A stretch of DNA of 38,253 bases from Eggerthellaceae bacterium (GTDB lineage Bacteria > Actinomycetota > Coriobacteriia > Coriobacteriales > Eggerthellaceae), in NCBI GenBank assembly GCA_030533105.1, contig JAUNJT010000004.1, positions 1 to 38,253 on the forward strand. Reading direction: 5' to 3'. Both the position numbers and the translations under genes were made by a program. This document shows positions 8,156-16,288 of the stretch, in pieces. Numbering within the stretch: the first letter of the stretch is position 1; the number at the start of each line of letters is the position of its first letter. The notes below the pieces were generated by a model. That model made no database searches, was not told where the DNA came from, and saw nothing but the letters and a program-made list of their open reading frames with translations.

Positions 8156-9613
8156 ATGGCATCGAAAAAACGCGTACATACCAGCTTCACATCGGGCGGG
8201 AAGCACCGCACCGCGCGCCTGCGAGCAGCTGTCCGAGCACAGGAAAGCTCGCTTGATCAAGTCGCCGTCAACGTCCCGACCAAACTGGGCGACGTGGTGT
8301 TAACGAGGCGCCATCTGCTTATCGGGGCAGCAGGTGTCGTAGCCGTCGCGGGCATAGGCGTCGGAAGCTCGGTAATCTCCAAGCAATTCGGAGATGAAGC
8401 AAGCCTCGACATTCTATCCGTTCCCACCGCATCGGTGACATCCATGGCCGACTTCGAGCAGGTCGATGCTGACGAGTACATGTACTTGGATTCTGAATAC
8501 GAACTCCCCTACGGAACGCTTTTGTGGGCAAATGGGTCGATGGCGGCATGCCTGATTCCCGGCGATACGGGCAGCCCCTTAAACCGTCTCGGTGTTCTGT
8601 TCCTCTCGTCCGGTTACTGCCCCGTCGTGCTCAACAAGGCGGTCGGTTCGTCTGACGGATTCGAAATCTTCGATGCACGCGGCAGCGAAACCGGCTTGAT
8701 CTGGACCGAGGTAAACATCCTTGAAGGAACATGGCGCGTATATGGCGCCGTCCTTGATGATGACGTGCTTGGCGAGCCTGTCTTGCTCGAAGAGGGAGAT
8801 AGCGAATGGGAGACGCCAACACTTGCTGCAGTAGGCCCCTATGTTTATTGGCAGCTGTTGCCGAGCCTTTCAGGAACGCATACCGCCGAGCAATCGGTGC
8901 TCAAAAAAGCCCGAGTCGGCACGACAATCTCCTCGGTCGTTTATCAGTCGACGGGTCGCATGGCAACCGCCCCGACCACGACGGCAGAAGGCGTCATCAT
9001 CTCGCCCCGCGCAAACGCGGAGGGCATGTATTACCAGCTCACGAACCTGCGAGCAAAAGATGATGCCATCATCGACACCATGGTCCTCCCCCGATCAATG
9101 AGGCCTCTGGAGGTCGGGTATGGCACGAATGGCTTCAATTTCTCATTCGACGCCATCTACAACTACGGCGATGGCATTTCGAATCTCGGCACATACACGC
9201 CGCTTGAAAAGCGCGTGCTCAAAGAACCCGCTGTCGAAACGCCTTCCGAACAACAGGAATCGTCATCCCGCTCAATCGAGGAAACGCCCGCATCGCCACT
9301 GGCTTCCCAGACATTCACGCCAAAGTCGTATAGTGACTCCCCGTGGTTCGCTCTGAACCGCACCCCGAGTGCGCCAGCCTGCTGGTGCGGAAATCTGTTC
9401 ATGATCAAATCGACGCACGTCGTATGCGGCGTCAACATGGAGAATAAGCAGTATTTCACGCTCGATACGCACAGCGGGTCGCCCGATTACGGCGATTACC
9501 TGGCAACCACAGGCATAAGCGACTACGTGGTTACGTACACGAATATCGACGATAATCCCATCGATGGCGACCGAATGTATTGCACACTCGTCAAGGTCTA
9601 TGCACCCTACTAA
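8156..9613 (+). CDS. Tat-signal/membrane-anchored extracytoplasmic protein, propeller-like, function unknown
   Basis: A 485-residue protein. The N-terminal 50 residues are basic, followed by TRRHLLIGAAGVVAVAGIG (about 50-68), a twin-arginine motif plus hydrophobic segment. It is therefore probably exported or anchored by Tat, although the motif sits unusually far in. The remainder is rich in Tyr, Trp, Gly and Thr, with repeating strand patterns such as GTLLWANGS, TWRVYGAV and YVYWQLLPSL that suggest a beta-propeller. A Ser/Glu/Pro-rich linker follows near residues 355-385. A final segment has several cysteines (ACWCGN, VVCGVN, MYCTLV). In-frame ATGs occur at 8138 and 8156 and neither has a good ribosome site. 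It lies 23 bases before the Fe-S protein gene. No homologue with known function is recognised. Confidence 0.8.
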   Translation: MASKKRVHTSFTSGGKHRTARLRAAVRAQESSLDQVAVNVPTKLGDVVLTRRHLLIGAAGVVAVAGIGVGSSVISKQFGDEASLDILSVPTASVTSMADFEQVDADEYMYLDSEYELPYGTLLWANGSMAACLIPGDTGSPLNRLGVLFLSSGYCPVVLNKAVGSSDGFEIFDARGSETGLIWTEVNILEGTWRVYGAVLDDDVLGEPVLLEEGDSEWETPTLAAVGPYVYWQLLPSLSGTHTAEQSVLKKARVGTTISSVVYQSTGRMATAPTTTAEGVIISPRANAEGMYYQLTNLRAKDDAIIDTMVLPRSMRPLEVGYGTNGFNFSFDAIYNYGDGISNLGTYTPLEKRVLKEPAVETPSEQQESSSRSIEETPASPLASQTFTPKSYSDSPWFALNRTPSAPACWCGNLFMIKSTHVVCGVNMENKQYFTLDTHSGSPDYGDYLATTGISDYVVTYTNIDDNPIDGDRMYCTLVKVYAPY

Positions 9614-9636
9614 GCAACTCTGAAAGGAACAGCGTA

Positions 9637-10869
9637 ATGAGTTTGCTCGAACGTTCATCGACATACTGGAAATTCGCAGGACAGTGCGCCCAGTGCGGGT
9701 CATGCACGAAAGCGTGTTCCTCGCTTACGAACAACGATGTGACGCTCGGTCAAATCGCGCAGATGATGCTTGCAGCTGAACGCGCCTCTTCAACCAAAGA
9801 AGAGCTTCGCGACGCTATCGCCGCAAACGAACGCCTCGTCAAAGCTATTCGCGGATGCTTCTTCTGCACCACATGCAAGAACACCTGCTTCGCGCACAAT
9901 GATGTCTGCGACCTGATCTATAACGCACGCGCTGATTTCCAGGACCTCGGTCTTATAGAACCTGATTCTTGGATCGGCGTGCAGGTCGACAAGGAATGGG
10001 ATACGTTCACCGCGTATCGCGCCATCTACGGCATCGGTTATCCCGACCAGATACGGCACGTCCTGACGACCACGCACGAACCGGAATCCGATTGCGATAT
10101 CGCGTTCTTCCCCGGATGCACGCTTGCAGCATACGGTCCCGAGCTGACCGTCGAGATCTTCGATGCCGTCCAGGAACTCGGAGGCAAGACGACGCTCATC
10201 GACCACTGCTGCGGCTCACCGCTCAAGAGCAACGGATTCTACGATCGCGCAATTGCGTTGTGCGACCTGATCGCTGAAGAAATCACCTTCTCCGGTGCCA
10301 AGCAACTCGTGTGCGTATGCCCCGGATGCGCCAACGCCATGCGCAGAACCTTCGATCGCAACGGCATCACCGATGTCGAGATCGTGAGCCTGTCGAAATT
10401 CCTTAGCGAACATGGCTTCGAGCCGAAGCGCAGTTTGCCCGATGGCAAGATCTTCCTTTCGAAAGCATGCCAGGATCGCGATGGACGCTATCTTGAGGAA
10501 ACGAGCAAGCTTCTCGGCATCGATAGAGACGAAGCAGCGATCTATCATGGTTGCTGCGGAGCAGGCGGCGCGGTAAGCTCATACGATCCCGAACGCCAAC
10601 AGAAACGCATCGAGAAGAAGCTTTCGTTCGCAACCGACGATTCAACGGTCGTCTCGATGTGCCCCACATGTACATATACGTATGGAAGCTATCTGCTCGA
10701 AGAACCTCGTCCCATCGATAACAAGCACTATACGGAACTGCTCTTCGAGAATCAGTTCGACTGGAAAACCGTCAAGGATCAGGTGGATAGCATGTGGACG
10801 GGCGATTATGCCGTTTGGCTCGCGATGACATTCCGTTATGCACCCGAGATGAAGCAAGCGTCGAAGTAG
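9637..10869 (+). CDS. Two-CCG-domain Fe-S oxidoreductase (HdrB/GlpC/LutA-like)
   Basis: A 410-residue cytoplasmic electron-transfer protein. An N-terminal ferredoxin-like part has two cysteine clusters: CAQCGSCTKAC (Cys17, 20, 23, 27) and CFFCTTCKNTC (Cys74, 77, 80, 84). Together they can bind two 4Fe-4S centres. Two CCG domains follow, with FFPGCTLAAYG...HCCGSPLKS and KACQDRDG...HGCCGAGGAV, as in heterodisulfide reductase HdrB, GlpC and lactate/glycolate oxidase subunits. ATG at 9637 follows AAAGGA by 9 bases. It is directly followed by an FAD/NAD oxidoreductase gene, so electrons probably pass between the flavin of that protein and these Fe-S centres. The terminal donor or acceptor is unknown; no HdrA, HdrC or dehydrogenase gene is adjacent. 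Confidence 0.9.
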   Translation: MSLLERSSTYWKFAGQCAQCGSCTKACSSLTNNDVTLGQIAQMMLAAERASSTKEELRDAIAANERLVKAIRGCFFCTTCKNTCFAHNDVCDLIYNARADFQDLGLIEPDSWIGVQVDKEWDTFTAYRAIYGIGYPDQIRHVLTTTHEPESDCDIAFFPGCTLAAYGPELTVEIFDAVQELGGKTTLIDHCCGSPLKSNGFYDRAIALCDLIAEEITFSGAKQLVCVCPGCANAMRRTFDRNGITDVEIVSLSKFLSEHGFEPKRSLPDGKIFLSKACQDRDGRYLEETSKLLGIDRDEAAIYHGCCGAGGAVSSYDPERQQKRIEKKLSFATDDSTVVSMCPTCTYTYGSYLLEEPRPIDNKHYTELLFENQFDWKTVKDQVDSMWTGDYAVWLAMTFRYAPEMKQASK

Positions 10870-10890
10870 CGGAAAGGTTAGGTGAGACAC

Positions 10891-12195
10891 ATGGATTTCA
10901 ACAATAGCGCGTGCGCATCCTCGCCATCCGACCCGACCGTCGCCATCATCGGATACGGAACCGCAGGTGTGAATGCATTGATCGCGCTCCGCACGCACGG
11001 GTTCGACGGTCGCGTCATCATCTTCTCCGACACCGATACGCTACCCTACAGCCCTATCCTGACTTCGTACTATGCGGGCGGCATGAAGCCTTATGAAGCG
11101 GTCTTCCCGTGGAGTAAGGAGGAGCTCGATGCCCTCGGTGCCGAAGTGCGCCTTGATTGCCCTGTCACCAAGCTCGATCCTGTTGCGCATACCATCAGTA
11201 CCCCCGAAGGCGACTTCGCCTACACCAAATGCGTTATCGCATCAGGTGCAAAGGCGCATTGCGCAGGGTTCCCGCAATTCGAGGGCTTCTCGCCGCTTGT
11301 ACTGCGTACCTTGGACGAGGCGGAACGTCTCAGGCAGGCGTTGCTCGACCCTGCCTGCAAGCGCATCCTCATAAGCGGCGCCTCCATGATCGCCCTCAAG
11401 GCAGCTGAGGCATGCCTCAATCGCGGCATCAACACTACGCTTGTGGGCATGAACCCCCACGTACTCGACTTCAACGCATTCCCCGAAACGGCAATGCGCG
11501 TCGAAGCGGCTTTACGCGACTATGGCATGACATTGCGTCTGGGCATGGTCATCAAGGAAGTGAGATTCGCTGACGATGCCGATGCTGCGAAGGGGTGCCT
11601 TGAGGTAACGTTCTCAAACGGCGATAAAGACTTCTTCGACAACATCATCGTCGCGCACGGCGTCCGCTCGAGCCTCGAGTTCCTTGAGAAAGATGCCCTC
11701 GAACTCGACAGGGCCCTTGTCGTTGACGAATACATGCGCACAAGCGACCCTGACATCTACGCCGCGGGAGATGTCGCACAAGCTTTCGAACTCACGTCTG
11801 GAGAAAAGCGCATCGTCGGCATCTGGAAAAGCGCTGCTTTGCAAGGCGCCTGCGCAGGTGAAGCGATTGCAGCAGAACTGGCAGGAAAAGATATAAAAGA
11901 AGCCACACCGTATCCGGGTGCAATAGCGACGAACACGATCGTCATCCGCGATACGCTGTTCATCTCCGCAGGAACACTTGAGCTTAGCGAAAGACGCCAC
12001 ACCGAGTCGCACGAGATCGATGACATGCTCGTCATGACCGTCATCGAAGAGGATGACCAGAAAAACCGGTATCTCGTAGGATTCAATATCGCTTGCGACC
12101 ACGATGAGCGCGGAGGAGATGCTTACGACCTCGGTGCCATGCTCACCATGCGCATCGAGCAAGATAGCGAAAAACGTTTTCCACCCGCTATTTAG
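10891..12195 (+). CDS. FAD/NAD(P)-dependent oxidoreductase, pyridine-nucleotide-disulfide reductase fold
   Basis: A 434-residue flavoprotein. The FAD-binding Rossmann motif is AIIGYGTAGVNAL (GxGxxG at 21-26). YSPILTSYYAGG resembles the LPYSPxxL region of NirB/rubredoxin-reductase-like enzymes. The NAD region is near KRILISGASMIALKAAEACL, where GASMIA departs from the usual GxGxxG (the third glycine is alanine). The second FAD contact is TSDPDIYAAGDVAQ. ATG at 10891 follows AGGTGA; a GTG at 10882 is a possible alternative. It sits 21 bases after the Fe-S gene in the same unit. Its 3' end overlaps the convergent hydantoinase gene by 8 bases. The redox partner is probably the Fe-S protein (inference). 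Confidence 0.88.
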   Translation: MDFNNSACASSPSDPTVAIIGYGTAGVNALIALRTHGFDGRVIIFSDTDTLPYSPILTSYYAGGMKPYEAVFPWSKEELDALGAEVRLDCPVTKLDPVAHTISTPEGDFAYTKCVIASGAKAHCAGFPQFEGFSPLVLRTLDEAERLRQALLDPACKRILISGASMIALKAAEACLNRGINTTLVGMNPHVLDFNAFPETAMRVEAALRDYGMTLRLGMVIKEVRFADDADAAKGCLEVTFSNGDKDFFDNIIVAHGVRSSLEFLEKDALELDRALVVDEYMRTSDPDIYAAGDVAQAFELTSGEKRIVGIWKSAALQGACAGEAIAAELAGKDIKEATPYPGAIATNTIVIRDTLFISAGTLELSERRHTESHEIDDMLVMTVIEEDDQKNRYLVGFNIACDHDERGGDAYDLGAMLTMRIEQDSEKRFPPAI

Positions 12196-14257
12196 GTCTC
12201 GCGGTCGCCGTCACAATCGACTTGAACAGAAGAGCCACTCCGGACGCAGATGAATTCTCTTCGTCCCATGTAATCGTGATCTCGATCTCTCCCGTAGCTC
12301 CACGTTGCCGTGCCTTTTGCTCTGCATCCTTTTTCGCATGCTGGCAGGCAAGGTTCTCTGCCGCATCGCGATCCTTGATATACACTCGCTTGTCACCAAG
12401 CAACACCGCATAGCCCTTGATGCCGTTGGGACCCCAATCGGCAGCAACGATAACCGAAGATTGGGCGATAATGCGCGCTGAAATCGCACCGATGGCGTTC
12501 GCAACCTCTGCGTGCTCGGGAATGATGCATTCGGTTCCTAGGGCGGCTGCCACATCGGGAAGGAAGATGTGCGTCGGCGCGCCGACGCCGATAAGCGGAG
12601 CGGTCGCAAGGAAATCAAGACCGATCAAAGGCTTCTTCGTGTTGAAGGGAACACGCCCGCTCTTCTTCACATAGTCCCATTGCGTATCGAATGCCTTCAA
12701 GACCTCGGTAGGCACGCCATTCGCGAACGCGCGCGGAAATTGCTGTTCGAGCAGGATGCGTACGACGTTCAAGAAGAGCTTGCGCTTCACGAGGTCGTAC
12801 ACGTCATCGCACAAGGCAGAGAGGTGGAATACTTTCTGGTCGGTCTTGCCATCAGCGCTCCGTTGCCACGTGGAATAACGCTCGACGACCTTGCACACAT
12901 AGGTCGCAGCCAGCTCGCTTGCATGCGTATCGAACGCATCGAAGTCTCCACGGATATGCATGATATCCGTAGGCGTCAACCCGCACCTCATGACGATGCC
13001 TTCCGTTTCGAGGCGCTCGGCGATGCGGCCTACGCCAAGATCGTAAGGCTCGAAGTACTTCTGGTCACCGATGACCATCGGGCCGTCTCGGAGCACCTCG
13101 ATAAGGCGCTTCTCGTTCTTCGAGTAATTATCGAGACATTGCGGATCGCGGGCGAGATACAGCACTTCGTACAGCTCGCGACGCACCCACATCCCTCCAT
13201 CATCGAGCAGTTTCTTGAACGACTCGCACAGTTCAGGCCAGCGTGATGCAGCCATGCAAATCGGCTCGACACGACGTTCGCTCAAAAACAGCTCGTCGCT
13301 CCCGATTTTCACTGCACTGTCTCCGCCAAGGCCGAACGTATCGATGTACACACCCGGAATCTGCGTGCGCCAGTTCCCGATGCGGATACCTTTCGTCTTA
13401 ATCGGCGTACCCTGTTCGATAAGGGAGATATCGGTTGTCGTTCCGCCCATATCCACAATGAGCGCCGTATCGCAACCCACCAGATGGCAACACCCCTGCA
13501 CGCTTGCCGCAGGGCCGCTCACCATGGTCTCGACGGGCGTTTGACGTGTTTGCTCTTCGCCCATGAGCGATCCATCGCTTCGTACGATGGACACGGAAGC
13601 GTTCACACCACGGTCGCGAAGCGCACGCTCCACGGAATCGAGGAAGTCTTCGATGGTGGGCAGAAGGCGCGCATTCAAAATCGCCGTTGCGCCACGTTCC
13701 ATCATATTGAGCTTGTTCACGAGCTCGCTGGCCATGATGATGGGCACATGGTACTTTCCGGCAAGAGCCTTCTTGCCAGCACGCTCGACGACCGCGCCAT
13801 TGCGCGCCGCATTCATCTCAACGATGCCGAAGGCCTGTGCCTCCTTAAGCCAATCCTCGTTCTCTTCAATGAATGCGTCCCAATCAGGTTGGACGACAGA
13901 ACTGCCATCGAACTCGCCGGTCACATCGATGCAGCGCACATCGTCATACGAGAACCCATATCGCACGGGAGCGTCGATACGATGGAGCACCGATTCATTC
14001 GTGCCCACGAGCACAAGCCGTGCGCGACCGCCTTTCCCCTCGACGCAAGCATTAGTTGCAAGAGTCGTTGAAAGAACAACCTGACGCGCTTCTCCCAGTA
14101 ATTCAACGGGTAAGGAATCGAGTGCCGCACAGATGCCGATGGAAAGATCCTCTTTCGTCGTTCGGGCTTTGCCTTTTGCAATAACCTCTTTTTTGTCCAT
14201 ATCGTATGCGACTGCATCCGTATACGTTCCACCTGTATCGATGCCGATTCCTATCAT
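12188..14257 (-). CDS. Hydantoinase/oxoprolinase family protein (HyuA-like)
   Basis: A 689-residue member of the ASKHA-fold hydantoinase A/oxoprolinase family. It opens with IGIGIDTGGTYTDAVAYD and has STTLATNACVEGKGG, GPAASVQGCCHLVGCDTALIVDMGGTTTDISLIEQG and DTFGLGGDSAVKIG, all typical phosphate and metal loops. Family members hydrolyse or carboxylate cyclic amides, hydantoins, 5-oxoproline or ketones using ATP, usually with a separate HyuB subunit. No hyuB is present here, as also occurs in stand-alone homologues. The start at 14257 is the natural N-terminus, but its ribosome site is poor. It is the last gene of galE-trkA-hyuA, 21 bases after trkA. The substrate cannot be assigned. Confidence 0.88.
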   Translation of the reverse strand: MIGIGIDTGGTYTDAVAYDMDKKEVIAKGKARTTKEDLSIGICAALDSLPVELLGEARQVVLSTTLATNACVEGKGGRARLVLVGTNESVLHRIDAPVRYGFSYDDVRCIDVTGEFDGSSVVQPDWDAFIEENEDWLKEAQAFGIVEMNAARNGAVVERAGKKALAGKYHVPIIMASELVNKLNMMERGATAILNARLLPTIEDFLDSVERALRDRGVNASVSIVRSDGSLMGEEQTRQTPVETMVSGPAASVQGCCHLVGCDTALIVDMGGTTTDISLIEQGTPIKTKGIRIGNWRTQIPGVYIDTFGLGGDSAVKIGSDELFLSERRVEPICMAASRWPELCESFKKLLDDGGMWVRRELYEVLYLARDPQCLDNYSKNEKRLIEVLRDGPMVIGDQKYFEPYDLGVGRIAERLETEGIVMRCGLTPTDIMHIRGDFDAFDTHASELAATYVCKVVERYSTWQRSADGKTDQKVFHLSALCDDVYDLVKRKLFLNVVRILLEQQFPRAFANGVPTEVLKAFDTQWDYVKKSGRVPFNTKKPLIGLDFLATAPLIGVGAPTHIFLPDVAAALGTECIIPEHAEVANAIGAISARIIAQSSVIVAADWGPNGIKGYAVLLGDKRVYIKDRDAAENLACQHAKKDAEQKARQRGATGEIEITITWDEENSSASGVALLFKSIVTATARPK

Positions 14258-14278
14258 GCTTGTTACTCGTTTCTCGTC

Positions 14279-14950
14279 CTACAGCGAGCGTAATGCCGTG
14301 CGAGCGGCATCGAGCTCATCGCTATTCGTGGCGATAATGACCTTATCACCTGGGAAGATGACTGACTCCGGCGTATACAGCTCGGTATCGTCCTTCGTCG
14401 AAATGGCCACGATCAAGCAGCCGGGGGGCAGCGGAACGCTCGAGGCGAGCACTCCTTCCTTCTCGGAATGCTGACGAAAACGCGGGATGGCTACCTCTGA
14501 CAGCAGCACGTTGCCATGCGAAAGCGAATTCACCGCGCTCATGGAACCCAAGAGCGCTTCCTCCTCGATCAGGTTCGCGATAAGCACCGTTGACGAAACG
14601 CTTTCGATGCCGACCGAACGGAAGATGCGCATGTTCTGCGGGCTGTTCACGCGCGCTACGCAGCGGGGCACATTAAATACGCGCTGCGCGATTTGGCATG
14701 CGACCAGATTGCTTTCATCCTGACCTGTGGTCGCAACGAAAACCTCGGCACGACGGATACCCGCATCCTCTTGATAACGCGAGTCGCACCCATCGCCTTG
14801 AATGACCATGTAACGTCCTTCGAGCACGATGGAAAGACGATCAGCCGTCCTTCTGTCCTTCTCGATGACAACTACTTCGTTCCCGCTTTTCAAAAGCACT
14901 GATGCAAGGTACTCTCCGACCTTGCCTCCACCAACGATTACGACATACAT
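14279..14950 (-). CDS. trkA: TrkA-type potassium channel/transport regulatory protein (RCK domain)
   Basis: A 223-residue cytoplasmic gating subunit. An N-terminal RCK Rossmann domain binds NAD(H) or a nucleotide: YVVIVGGGKVGEYLASVL with GGGKVG at 7-12, then VVVIEKD. VIQGDGCD and ATTGQDESNLVACQIAQ follow. The C-terminal RCK_C (TrkA_C) part is about 135-223, with PESVIFPGDKVIIATN. AGGAGA lies upstream of ATG 14950. The single-RCK size resembles KtrA/half-length TrkA, which acts as an oligomer on a TrkH/KtrB channel. No channel gene is in the window, so its partner must be elsewhere. It is co-transcribed with galE (27 bases) and hyuA. Confidence 0.88.
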   Translation of the reverse strand: MYVVIVGGGKVGEYLASVLLKSGNEVVVIEKDRRTADRLSIVLEGRYMVIQGDGCDSRYQEDAGIRRAEVFVATTGQDESNLVACQIAQRVFNVPRCVARVNSPQNMRIFRSVGIESVSSTVLIANLIEEEALLGSMSAVNSLSHGNVLLSEVAIPRFRQHSEKEGVLASSVPLPPGCLIVAISTKDDTELYTPESVIFPGDKVIIATNSDELDAARTALRSL

Positions 14951-14977
14951 CTGTAGGATTCTCCTCTCGAAAGAACC

Positions 14978-16108
14978 TTACGCCGAAGCGTATCCGTCCG
15001 GATTCGTCGATTGCCAGCGCCAGCTATCCTGGCACATACGCGCCAGGTCATATTCGGCAACCCAGCCCAACTCGTCGCGCGCTTTGTCGCACGCTGCATA
15101 ATTCTCCGCTATATCACCAGCACGGCGCGGCATGATCTTGTACGGCAATGCATGACCGCACGCCTGCTCGAATGCATGAATGACATCGAGCACGCTCGAT
15201 CCACGGCCGGTACCAAGATTGAAGATGCCCACGCCGCTACGCATTCCATCTTCTGCCTGTGCTCCTTGAACGGACCCTATACCTATCGCCTCGCCCGTTC
15301 CAACGCGTCCCGCCATCCAATCGAGCGCAGCGACATGGCCACGCGCCAAATCGACCACGTGGATGTAATCGCGCACACCCGTGCCATCGGGCGTCGGATA
15401 ATCGTCGCCGAATACGCCGACGCACTCCAGCTTGCCCACTGCAACCTGCGCTACATATGGAAGAAGGTTGTTGGGAATGCCCTTCGGGTCTTCGCCGATA
15501 AGGCCGCTTTCATGCGCTCCGATCGGGTTGAAGTACCGCAATAGCACCACGTTCCACTCAGGATCGCCACCATATAGATCGCTTAAGATCTGCTCGAGCA
15601 TGCTCTTGGTCTGCCCGTAGGGATTGGTCGGCGTATGCTTCGGACAGCTTTCGGTGATGGGTACGAACTCCGGCTCGCCGTATACGGTAGCGCTCGAGCT
15701 GAACACTATGTTCTTCACATCGTGATTGCGTGCTACATCGCACAGGATAAGCGTGCCAGCGATATTGTTCCAGTAATACTCGAGCGGCTTGCGAACGCTT
15801 TCACCAACCGCTTTGAAGCCTGCGAAGTGGATGATGGCGTCGATGGGATTCTCGCTGAAAACGACTTCGAGAGCATCCCTGTCGAGAATGCTCGCTTGCA
15901 CGAAACGCAGTTGGTTCTCATCCGCCCCTGTGATCTGACGTACACGATCGAGTGCCACGCTGCTCGAATTGCTCAAGTCGTCGACGACCACGACGCGATA
16001 ACCGCGTTCAAGCAGTTCCACAACTGTGTGACTGCCGATGAAACCGGCTCCGCCGGTCACTAGGATGCAGCAATCTTTTGCGGCTTTCGCGAGACTCCGG
16101 TTCGCCAT
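14978..16108 (-). CDS. galE: UDP-glucose 4-epimerase
   Basis: A 376-residue extended short-chain dehydrogenase that interconverts UDP-glucose and UDP-galactose. The NAD-binding motif is [11 protein letters not shown] (GGAGFIG at 19-25). The catalytic residues are the serine in [10 protein letters not shown] and Tyr164/Lys168 in [30 protein letters not shown] and [18 protein letters not shown] are further signatures. The start has a near-perfect AAGGAGG 6 bases before ATG 16108. The protein is somewhat longer than the common 330-340 residues because of an N-terminal extension of about 12 residues and an inserted segment near 275-290 ([13 protein letters not shown]). It heads the galE-trkA-hyuA operon. 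Likely role: galactose metabolism or cell-surface sugar supply. Confidence 0.95.
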   Translation of the reverse strand: [376 protein letters not shown]

Positions 16109-16156
16109 GACGACCTCCTTGGCTTTTTAGCCCTTGCGCCCTTCCTTCGACTCGGG

Positions 16157-16178
16157 CTCAACATGTGTTGAGATTATC
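16157..16178 (-). promoter_or_regulatory. Inverted repeat overlapping a presumed -10/start site upstream of galE
   Basis: CTCAACA-TG-TGTTGAG at 16157-16172 is a 7-bp inverted repeat with a 2-bp centre. Directly upstream on the minus strand lies GATAAT (16173-16178), a plausible -10 without a clear -35. The dyad would cover the transcription start, the place of a repressor operator. Its core, AACATGTGTT, resembles a degenerate Gram-positive LexA box (GAAC-N4-GTTC), but both outer bases differ, so a different repressor is at least as likely. Confidence 0.35.
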
Positions 16179-16202
16179 GCACCTCGCCATTATGACTGAA
16201 AG

Positions 16203-16236
16203 AAAAAAGATGCGACATGGTAATTCTTGTCGCATC
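16203..16236 (-). terminator. Rho-independent terminator of the peptidoglycan hydrolase gene
   Basis: A 9-bp stem GATGCGACA / TGTCGCATC (16209-16217 and 16228-16236) is followed on the minus strand by six T residues (16203-16208) and more pyrimidines. It isolates the hydrolase gene from galE. Confidence 0.88.
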
Positions 16237-16288
16237 CACAATCGCGTCATACAGGCTTCTGGCTGGCACTCGATTCCAATAGCCATAT

